DNA of 14,023 bases from Treponema sp. Its GTDB lineage: Bacteria > Spirochaetota > Spirochaetia > Treponematales > Rectinemataceae. Positions 7,346 through 13,024 of this stretch are shown piece after piece. The stretch lies in NCBI GenBank assembly GCA_017849315.1, contig JAFIHQ010000121.1, positions 1 through 14,023 of the forward strand, given 5' to 3'. The position numbers and the translations under genes were made by a program. Numbering within the stretch: the stretch's first letter is position 1; each line of letters starts with the position of its first letter. The notes under the pieces are model-generated. The model saw only the letters and a program-made list of their open reading frames with translations, was not told where the DNA came from and searched no databases.

Positions 7346-7933
7346 ATGTTTGATGATATTAAGGTTGAGGAATTTGAACGCATTGCCGCCAGGACCGGCG
7401 CGTTCCAAAGTGTCGAAATAGACCTTCTGCACGAGACCCTTTCTTCCTGGAAAACCTCACCTGGCAATCCTTACATCCTGCTCGAAGTGCGTGACGGCAA
7501 GACCCTAGCGGCTTTTGCCATCATCAGCAAGACCTCGGGCCGAGAATCGACCTACGACATCCGCTACCTCGTCGTCAACCGCGACTACCAACAGTCACGG
7601 GGCGGATCGTACCTCCTGTCCCTGATTGATGAAGAGCTCTTAAAGCGAGGCAGCTACGCCGTGATACGCATAGAGTCAGCCGGCAATAAATTACAGGCCC
7701 TGGGCGCCGCCACGCTGGAAGACGCAGGCTACAAGCTGATCGGGCACATCCCCAACTTCTTTGGCGAAGGGAATGACTATTACTACTACATCCGCGCCAT
7801 CTACCGTCCACAGCCCACAGAAGTGGCTGCAGGCGCGGTTTCCCCTGGTGCGAATGCCCCTGGCGCGGATCCCGCCTCCACCTCTGAAGCAACCAACTCC
7901 GGCGCGGCCAAAGAACCAAACTCGCCCGAATAA
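7346..7933 (+). CDS. GNAT-family N-acetyltransferase with low-complexity C-terminal tail
   Basis: A 195-residue protein. Residues 73-102 give the GNAT motif A: a beta strand RYLVV, then QQSRGGSYLL as the acetyl-CoA pyrophosphate loop (R-G-G-S in place of the R/Q-x-x-G-x-G/A pattern), then a helix. A second strand, AVIRIES, and the GYKLIGHIPNFF segment fit the C-terminal half of the fold. From residue 155 on the sequence is Ala, Pro, Gly and Ser rich, with repeated GA(N/D)P-like units, and is probably disordered. ATG at 7346 has AAGGA seven bases upstream. The substrate is unknown. It is divergent from the lysine operon, but is shorter than and not clearly like AblB, the beta-lysine acetyltransferase that pairs with lysine aminomutases. 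Confidence 0.82.
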   Translation: MFDDIKVEEFERIAARTGAFQSVEIDLLHETLSSWKTSPGNPYILLEVRDGKTLAAFAIISKTSGRESTYDIRYLVVNRDYQQSRGGSYLLSLIDEELLKRGSYAVIRIESAGNKLQALGAATLEDAGYKLIGHIPNFFGEGNDYYYYIRAIYRPQPTEVAAGAVSPGANAPGADPASTSEATNSGAAKEPNSPE

Positions 7934-7937
7934 CCGC

Positions 7938-7967
7938 TTGATTTTAACCGCCAGACCTTGCTATAGT
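7938..7967 (+). promoter_or_regulatory. Likely promoter of the tRNA-Thr gene
   Basis: TTGATT (7938-7943) and TATAGT (7962-7967) are 18 bases apart, just after the GNAT stop codon. Transcription would begin near 7974, leaving a leader of about 60 bases before the tRNA. Confidence 0.4.
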
Positions 7968-8035
7968 CATGTGCATTCTGGGTCAAGGGTTCACGGGTTA
8001 TGATCTGGGCGCCTTGATCTGGTGCTGAATTTCGT

Positions 8036-8108
8036 GCCGAGATAGCTCATCAGGCAGAGCGGCGCACTCGTAATGCGCAGGTGCCGGGTTCGATTCCCGG
8101 TCTCGGCT
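8036..8108 (+). tRNA. tRNA-Thr, anticodon CGT
   Basis: All four arms can be drawn. The acceptor GCCGAGA pairs with TCTCGGC and the D stem is GCTC/GAGC. The anticodon stem GCGCA/TGCGC holds the loop CTCGTAA with anticodon CGT, reading the threonine codon ACG. The T stem is CCGGG/CCCGG with loop TTCGATT. The variable loop is short. The discriminator base is T, and CCA is not encoded. The AT-rich accessory segment begins immediately downstream, but I find no second copy of the tRNA 3' end in the window that would mark an attachment site. Confidence 0.97.
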
Positions 8109-8171
8109 AAAATAATTCATTGAAATATAAGGAATTAAACCTGGCTACCCGACAACGGGCGTCATGGATTT

Positions 8172-8199
8172 TTGCCACTGTCCACCTTTAGTGTACACT
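8172..8199 (+). promoter_or_regulatory. Promoter-like sequence before the first pseudogene
   Basis: TTGCCA (8172-8177) and TACACT (8194-8199), spaced 16 bases, lie just ahead of a strong ribosome site AAGGAGG at 8212-8218 and the ATG at 8223. The expression signals are therefore better preserved than the gene itself, and could still drive the dGTPase downstream. Confidence 0.38.
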
Positions 8200-8222
8200 G
8201 AAAGGCCGGACAAGGAGGAACC

Positions 8223-8594
8223 ATGCGCCGAAAGTTCATTCTTGTGTCGAGGAAAGTGGGTTATTGCTCTGAATCGCCTTCGGTTTCTAGGGTAACCCGA
8301 CCTAAGATAGGTTAAAATCAAGGCAAGGTAATAGTTCGGTATACACCACAGGAGATCAAGAACCTCAAGATATGGGCAACCACATTGGGACATGTTTTAC
8401 GTTTGCAAGAGATCTACGTTTTTGAGGTCTGGTGGTACTAGCGGCGTAAGAAACTGAATTTGGCTCGTATCCTAAGTTACTTAGAATTGAAAGGTGCTAT
8501 AAGGTTACATCTTTCTCTAGCTAAGGATGTGATGTATTATTCCTATCAAGGAGAGGAAGATGAACAAGAGGAATCGGTCCGAGTTTACCACTAA
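8223..8594 (+). pseudogene. Small gene interrupted by two in-frame stop codons, unknown function
   Basis: A single reading frame of 123 codons from ATG 8223 (AAGGAGG ribosome site) to TAA 8592. It is broken by TAA at codon 31 (8313) and TAG at codon 73 (8439), with no frameshift. Protein-like sequence continues cleanly across both stops, for example YTPQEIKNLKIW before and LARILSYLELKGAIRLHLSL after the second. The product would be basic in its first part and end in an acidic tail (GEEDEQEE). It has no domain I recognise. The opening MRRKF recalls IS3 transposase OrfA proteins, but nothing after it does. It probably decayed after arriving with the accessory segment, upstream of and in line with the dGTPase. 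Confidence 0.6.
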
Positions 8595-8660
8595 TGCCTC
8601 ACTTCAGGCAGTCACAAGGGGCAGAATGCATGCTTATAGTCCTTCCGAGAGAGTGATTAC

Positions 8661-8677
8661 TTTTCTTTCAAAGAAAA
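8661..8677. promoter_or_regulatory. 17-base palindrome upstream of the dGTPase
   Basis: TTTTCTTT-C-AAAGAAAA is perfectly symmetrical around one central base and lies 60 bases before the dGTPase start. It is a possible operator or binding site. Its purine/pyrimidine simplicity is the main reason for caution. Confidence 0.35.
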
Positions 8678-8737
8678 CCGCATGCACAAATCCAGAAAAG
8701 GGAAAGACTCGAACCTAGGTTTTTGGAAGGTTGTATT

Positions 8738-10147
8738 ATGTCAGAAATGTATTTGGCGAGTGATTTAGAAAGAAGACATGCGACTGATAAAAAACAAGTA
8801 GAGGAAGAAGCATATAGAACTCAATTTCGACGCGATTATGCACGAGTATTGCATTCGCCGTCTTTCCGCCGGCTACAGGGCAAGACTCAGCTTTTTCCTA
8901 ATTGGGAGTCAGATTATTTCAGAAACCGTTTAACACATTCTCTTGAAGTCGCACAAATCGCTAAATCAATTGCAATTCGACTTAACAACACCGAGGAATT
9001 TCTAAAGGATGCAGAGCACAAGATTGACCTTGACCTTTGTGAACTTGCTGGTCTTGCTCATGATCTTGGTCACCCACCCTTTGGGCACAATGGCGAGAAA
9101 GCGCTTGACCGGATGATGGCAAAATCCGGTGGATTTGAAGGAAATGCTCAGACCCTCCGCATTTTGTGTCGACTTGAGAAGAAAGAACAGTTAACAGACT
9201 TTCCAGCAGGAATAGATAACAACAAAAACGATGGAAGATTGGGGTTAAATCTTACATATCGATCACTTGCTTCTGTTTTGAAATATGATTATCTGATACC
9301 TCAACAAGTAGAATCTCAGAGGGAGAAGCCGAAGAAAGGATATTATCAGTCGGAAAAGAGCATTGTGGATGAAATTAAAAGCCATGTTCAGTCTGGGATT
9401 CAATGTGGAGACTTTCGGACAATAGAATGTTCAATAATGGACTTGGCTGACGACATTGCTTACTCGACCTACGATTTAGAAGACGCTTTCAAGGCAGGAT
9501 TTACAACGCCCTTGCAAGTAATTTCAACCGAAGATTCAGTTTTGGAGAAAATCAAGAATGCAATGAGGACTGACCTTTCCATACAGGACATAAGAGATAT
9601 ATTATTCTGGTTCTTTGCACCTGCAACCAACACATCAGATAATTCATTTTTTGATTCGAAAGACAAGGTCTACAAATTGATTACATCTTCATACCATGCT
9701 TCACTTTCTCTCGCCCGTGATGCTTTCCTTCGGAATAAACAAACTTCAGATATTGTTGGATATTTCATTAACTCGATCGAGTTCGTTCCCAACAAAGACC
9801 GACCATCTCTCTCCAGTGTCCAATTCCCGTCTGAAGTCAAGAAGGAAGTTGAGGTGTTAAAACAGTTTGCCTATGTTACGATAATAAACTCGCCAATGCT
9901 AAAGATTGTTGAATACCGTGGATCAGATATTGTGGAGAGCGTTTTCTCTGCAATCAAAGAAAGTACTGAGAACAGCGATAACTCGCTCTTACCAGATGAT
10001 TTTCGTGAAGTGTATGAAGCAGTGAGTGATGAGGAAAAGGATCGCGTAATCTGTGATTTCGTGGCCGGCATGACAGATAGGTATGCGCTTGAGTTTTATG
10101 GAAGACTGTATTCAGATCACGCCCAATCTATTTTTAAGCCACTATAA
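8738..10147 (+). CDS. dgt: HD-domain dGTP triphosphohydrolase (dGTPase)
   Basis: A 469-residue protein of the dGTPase family, which hydrolyses dGTP (or other dNTPs) to deoxynucleoside and triphosphate. The N-terminal signature SFRRLQGKTQLFP, with RLTHSLE after it, is typical. Metal and catalytic residues are His67, His108-Asp109 (AHDLGHPPFGH), His112 and His117, and the late aspartate in DLADDIAY (238/239), all present. I start at ATG 8738, with GGAAGG seven bases upstream. A TTG at 8723 in the same frame is less likely. Codon use is AT-rich compared with the lysine operon, suggesting transfer. It lies between two broken genes and close to an IS66 element yet has no defect. Stand-alone dGTPases in such settings can protect against phage by depleting dGTP. 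Here that is inference, and housekeeping dNTP control is the alternative. Confidence 0.92.
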   Translation: MSEMYLASDLERRHATDKKQVEEEAYRTQFRRDYARVLHSPSFRRLQGKTQLFPNWESDYFRNRLTHSLEVAQIAKSIAIRLNNTEEFLKDAEHKIDLDLCELAGLAHDLGHPPFGHNGEKALDRMMAKSGGFEGNAQTLRILCRLEKKEQLTDFPAGIDNNKNDGRLGLNLTYRSLASVLKYDYLIPQQVESQREKPKKGYYQSEKSIVDEIKSHVQSGIQCGDFRTIECSIMDLADDIAYSTYDLEDAFKAGFTTPLQVISTEDSVLEKIKNAMRTDLSIQDIRDILFWFFAPATNTSDNSFFDSKDKVYKLITSSYHASLSLARDAFLRNKQTSDIVGYFINSIEFVPNKDRPSLSSVQFPSEVKKEVEVLKQFAYVTIINSPMLKIVEYRGSDIVESVFSAIKESTENSDNSLLPDDFREVYEAVSDEEKDRVICDFVAGMTDRYALEFYGRLYSDHAQSIFKPL

Positions 10148-10303
10148 ATCAACACGTGGCTACTACAACAACCCGGTTTGTCTGGACAAAAATGGGACAG
10201 AAGTGTCCTATGCTGGGCATCGCGGTCTGGAATTACATGGTGACTCAATGATATGCGTATTGGGAGGCATCCTGCATGTATGCCGAGTTTGGAGAGGAGA
10301 AAA

Positions 10304-10786
10304 ATGGCACTCGCACCAATACTCTCAGAGGCCGGCACAGCGCTGTAGGATTGTCAATCCTTCGAATACGCCATCGCCTATCTTCTCTATCTGTTCTCAC
10401 GGCTTGGATCCAGTGACCCAGACCCTGCCAGCTGTATTGCAATTCTCGATAATAAAGAAAAGAAGACCGCGGGCCAAATAAGGGAGATGCTCCGACAACA
10501 TGTGTGCTTGAGTGAAGGGCTTGAGGATGGACTCACCAAAGCTCTAGAAGCGTGAAACCGCTTGATTCGTCGCTACTTCATTGAGAATATTGAACGATTG
10601 ATAGAGGCTCGAGAGCGCGAGATCATGGTGAAGGAGATAAGAGCTCTTCGCTCAACAGTCCAGCGAATCCAATAGCAACTTGATCCATTGGCACGAGGTT
10701 TGGCTGAGTCCACGGATGGAGCACCTTTTGATAAGTGGCTTGCCGAGACGAAGTAAGAGTTTCTACGTGATATAGCGGAGTACTGA
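10304..10786 (+). pseudogene. Helical protein gene interrupted by four in-frame stop codons, unknown function
   Basis: One coherent frame of 160 codons from ATG 10304 (GGAGAGGAG just upstream) to TGA 10784. It is broken by TAG at codon 15 (10346), TGA at codon 84 (10553), TAG at codon 124 (10673) and TAA at codon 151 (10754), with no frameshift. Segments such as FEYAIAYLLYLFSRLG, CIAILDNKEKKTAGQIREML and IENIERLIEAREREI are strongly protein-like, mainly alpha-helical and partly coiled coil. The context ALEA-stop-NRLIRRYF suggests a lost arginine codon. I do not recognise the family. It follows the dGTPase by 156 bases on the same strand and may once have been its partner. Those 156 bases hold nothing I can assign. 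Confidence 0.62.
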
Positions 10787-10893
10787 CATCAATAGGCCCA
10801 ACACCGCCAACGACAAGGATATGTTTCGCGAACGTTATGTCGTAGGTGTCCATTTTTCCGTTACAGACAACAAGGGAAACAGCTAGAAACGGC

Positions 10894-10913
10894 GTAACCG
10901 TCCAATTCTCCCC
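10894..10913. repeat. IS66 left terminal inverted repeat
   Basis: GTAACCGTCCAATTCTCCCC. It differs from the right end at one base (position 5, C where the right end and the family consensus have G). Confidence 0.88.
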
Positions 10914-11010
10914 GTAGGGGTGAGCCCTAGTACGTCAAAGGATCCAGCCGGTAGGGAAGGAGCATAAGCTTGTCTTCTAGCGTCTTCGCTTTCGGGAGTA
11001 TATCAAACAC

Positions 11011-12492
11011 TTAGCAAAGATATTTATAAGGCTCGTGGCCATTGGCCTTCGCCGTCTCTATGATACTGTACAGCCCTGCACTCGTGTGTGCACCTGCCGG
11101 CGTGTTCGAAAAAAGCCAGTTCTTCCTGCCCACCACAAAGGGCCGGATGGCATTTTCAACAGCATTGTTGTCAGGCGTTAAGAGCGCATGCTCAAGATAG
11201 TGTACGACCTCGTGCCATTGCCCTAAGGCGTAGGAAACTGCCTTTCCAAGGCTGCTTAGGTGTGCCAGGCGCGGGCTTCGTACGAGAAGCCATTCATACA
11301 TGGCCGCAAGCTGTGGTTCCTGTACCTTTCTCCGTTCCCTAAGGAATGACGAATCATCAAGTTCATTATGTTCATACCGTTGCCGCAGTAGTGTTTCGGT
11401 ATGATAGAGGGCGGCAATCATTGAAAGAAATGCTGCAGCGTCTCCTGAACCGCCAGAAACCTTGTCAGCATCGAAGAACTTCCTTCGAATATGCGCCATG
11501 CAGCCAACATGGATGATTCCTGGAGCTTCTCCGACCTGCGAATAGCCCGAATAGCCATCCGTTTGGAGGTAGCCGGAATAGCCTTTCAGGAATTCCGCGG
11601 CGACGCTTCCTGACCGCGTCGGGTGGTAGTGGAAGAAGAGAAGCTTCTTTCCCTCCCTGAATCCGGAAACCACCCACATAGATGACTTTGCCGTGGCGCC
11701 CCGGTTCTTTTCGTGCAGGACCTGTACTGGTGTTTCATCCATCCCGATCACGGGCGACCTCTTGAGATCATCCCTGATCGCCTGAACTAAATCGCCTAAG
11801 GCACGCCCTGCGTTCATGGCAAGCGAACATAAGGTCGAACGCCCGGTATCGATTCCCCAGCGGGAAAGAATCCCTTCCATGCGGTAGAAGGGCTGCGCGT
11901 CAACAAACTTGCTCGTGAGGAAGAAGGCGAGTGTCCCGTTCGAAAACCTCGAGCCCGGAATGAGCTTCGCATTCCCCTGAGCCTGGATGATGGGTGATGA
12001 TTCGGTCCCCCGGCATTCCTTGCAGGGGCAAGGGCCGTATTTCTTCACGACGTGGACGTCGATCACCGCCTTGGCGGGAATGAGCCTCAATTCTTCCGTG
12101 CGTTCTTCGCCAATCTCGGGCCGTAAGGCCCCGCAGCAAGGGCAGGCCCGTTCTTCATCGCTCAAAGTGTGTACAATTTCATTCCGTTCAAGCTGTGCAG
12201 GGAAAGACTTCCTTCCTGACTTCTTACGCTCATGCTGGCCGACGGTTACCGTTACAGGCTTCTGTTCAGGGAGCGCAGCGAAAGTTTCAGCTTCATTGAA
12301 TAACAGATCCTGTTTAGGATTCTCACTGTGCCGCTTTTCGCTCTTCGGGCCGAAGATCAGACGCTGCAGGGCGGCATACTTTTCCTGTTCGGCACGCAGT
12401 GTCTCCTGAAATCCTCTGATGGTTGAAGCCTGTTCAACAATGATTTTCTTAAGTGTATCAACATCATCGGGAAGGTTTTCAGGCTCACGCAC
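11011..12492 (-). CDS. tnpC: IS66 transposase TnpC (DDE), last 27 residues cut off by a premature stop
   Basis: A 493-residue IS66 transposase from a GTG start at 12492, 48 bases after tnpB. In order: an N-terminal coiled coil (about 10-50), a cysteine zinc-binding region (Cys117/119/120 and Cys155/157/160), and the DDE core with Asp252 (IGMDETP), Asp312 (LQTDGYSGY) and Glu446 (NNAVENAIRPF). The TAA at 11011 comes early: the frame continues for 27 more codons to TAG at 10927, and that part reads VFDILPKAKTLED and MLLPYRLDP, the normal C-terminal signature of IS66 TnpC. The intact protein would have 521 residues. The catalytic triad is kept, but the loss of the conserved tail probably impairs it. 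The GTG start has only a weak ribosome site (CAGG), so coupling to tnpB is likely. Confidence 0.92.
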   Translation of the reverse strand: MREPENLPDDVDTLKKIIVEQASTIRGFQETLRAEQEKYAALQRLIFGPKSEKRHSENPKQDLLFNEAETFAALPEQKPVTVTVGQHERKKSGRKSFPAQLERNEIVHTLSDEERACPCCGALRPEIGEERTEELRLIPAKAVIDVHVVKKYGPCPCKECRGTESSPIIQAQGNAKLIPGSRFSNGTLAFFLTSKFVDAQPFYRMEGILSRWGIDTGRSTLCSLAMNAGRALGDLVQAIRDDLKRSPVIGMDETPVQVLHEKNRGATAKSSMWVVSGFREGKKLLFFHYHPTRSGSVAAEFLKGYSGYLQTDGYSGYSQVGEAPGIIHVGCMAHIRRKFFDADKVSGGSGDAAAFLSMIAALYHTETLLRQRYEHNELDDSSFLRERRKVQEPQLAAMYEWLLVRSPRLAHLSSLGKAVSYALGQWHEVVHYLEHALLTPDNNAVENAIRPFVVGRKNWLFSNTPAGAHTSAGLYSIIETAKANGHEPYKYLC

Positions 12493-12540
12493 CGTACCTG
12501 CAGTATACCACGAAAAGCCTTCTTTGTTGCCCCTGACCGC

Positions 12541-12885
12541 TTATGCCACTGAAGAATATTCAAGCTTCCGATGTTCCCTGAAGACATCAATTCCACGTAT
12601 GAGGAGTTTGAATTTAGCATGCCCGATTTCAAGAACGCCTTTCTGTTTTCCCGTCCACGGAAAGGTTTCTTCTTCGAGCCGTTTCACCCACAGGCAGAAG
12701 CCGCTTCTGTCCCAGTACAAAACCTTCATGACTTTTCTCGTTTTCCCCAAGAATACGAAATAGCTTCCTGAAAAAACTTCATCTGGCTTCTTTGCCTGTG
12801 CTATTGCTGCAAGGCCATTGATCTGTTTCCGCATATCGGTGATTCCGGCAAGGAGGTAAATCGTCCGATCCTTCCTTAGGTACAT
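12541..12885 (-). CDS. tnpB: IS66 accessory protein TnpB
   Basis: A 114-residue protein of the IS66 Orf2 family, needed with TnpC for transposition of many IS66 elements. Conserved features: the N-terminal YLLAGITDMRKQINGLAAI segment (the 'DMRK..GL' signature), FVFLGKTRKVMKVLYWDRSG, and LWVKRLEEETFPW. Length is normal. ATG at 12885 has GAGGA ten bases upstream. It is the first gene of the element, with no tnpA before it. Note that the clustered 'TnpB' of IS200/IS605 elements is an unrelated protein with the same name. Confidence 0.95.
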   Translation of the reverse strand: MYLRKDRTIYLLAGITDMRKQINGLAAIAQAKKPDEVFSGSYFVFLGKTRKVMKVLYWDRSGFCLWVKRLEEETFPWTGKQKGVLEIGHAKFKLLIRGIDVFREHRKLEYSSVA

Positions 12886-12942
12886 TGATTCTGTTTCCTC
12901 CCGCTTAGGGAAGGATAACAGAATCTTCTATCCTGTCAGCAT

Positions 12943-12962
12943 GGGGAGAATTGGACGCTTAC
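12943..12962. repeat. IS66 right terminal inverted repeat
   Basis: On the minus strand it reads GTAAGCGTCCAATTCTCCCC, the canonical IS66 tip. It lies upstream of tnpB. Confidence 0.88.
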
Positions 12963-12966
12963 GAAC

Positions 12967-12994
12967 TTATCGCGCAGCCGCTGAAGTTATCGCG
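12967..12994 (+). repeat. Two TTATCGCG direct repeats upstream of the last gene
   Basis: TTATCGCG occurs at 12967-12974 and 12987-12994. The 20-base spacing is two helical turns, as expected for a protein binding to one DNA face. They lie 31-58 bases before the start codon at 13025, just outside the IS66 right end. Confidence 0.4.
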
Positions 12995-13024
12995 TGCCCA
13001 CTAGAACTGTGATATGCTAGGTCC

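Larger units (their letters stand above)
10894..12962 (-). mobile_element. IS66-family insertion sequence, 2,069 bp
   Basis: Bounded by terminal inverted repeats that match at 19 of 20 positions (10894-10913 and 12943-12962). The tips GTAACCG and GTAAGCG are typical of IS66 ends. It carries tnpB and tnpC on the minus strand. There is no room for tnpA: only 57 bases lie between the tnpB start and the right repeat. The flanking octamers, GAAACGGC left and GAACTTAT right, do not match, so no 8-bp target duplication is seen. The element may be old or may have recombined with another copy. tnpC has a premature stop. Confidence 0.9.

Noticed and set aside
8002..8019. GATC-flanked dyad around GGCGCC before the tRNA
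   Set aside because: The symmetry is interrupted and the loop is too small for a hairpin. It probably is chance.
8223..8260. Remnant of an IS3-type orfA (MRRKF start after AAGGAGG)
   Set aside because: Only five residues match that pattern. The same frame continues as one coherent unrelated sequence to 8594.
8560..8718. 52-codon ORF starting MNKRNRSEF with AGGAG six bases upstream
   Set aside because: It overlaps the end of the first pseudogene in another frame, and its second half has no protein-like character. It faintly recalls an IS3 OrfA start, but too weakly to call.
8695..8725. tRNA-like T-arm on the minus strand (GGTTCGAGTC)
   Set aside because: The stem does not pair beyond one or two bases and no other arm is present.
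10165..10215. IS21-like end (TGTCTGGACAAAAATGGGACA)
   Set aside because: It faintly resembles IS21 terminal repeats but there is no matching second end and no istA or istB gene.
10083..10481. 132-codon ORF over the dGTPase end and second pseudogene
   Set aside because: It starts inside the dGTPase in another frame, and the sequence is not protein-like. The frame from 10304 explains the region better.
8223..10786. Stop-codon reassignment as the explanation for in-frame stops
   Set aside because: TAA, TAG and TGA all occur inside the broken frames, while all other genes use them as normal ends.
8036..12962. tRNA-flanked genomic island with direct-repeat attachment sites
   Set aside because: No second copy of the tRNA 3' end and no integrase gene are visible in the window, so the borders cannot be called.
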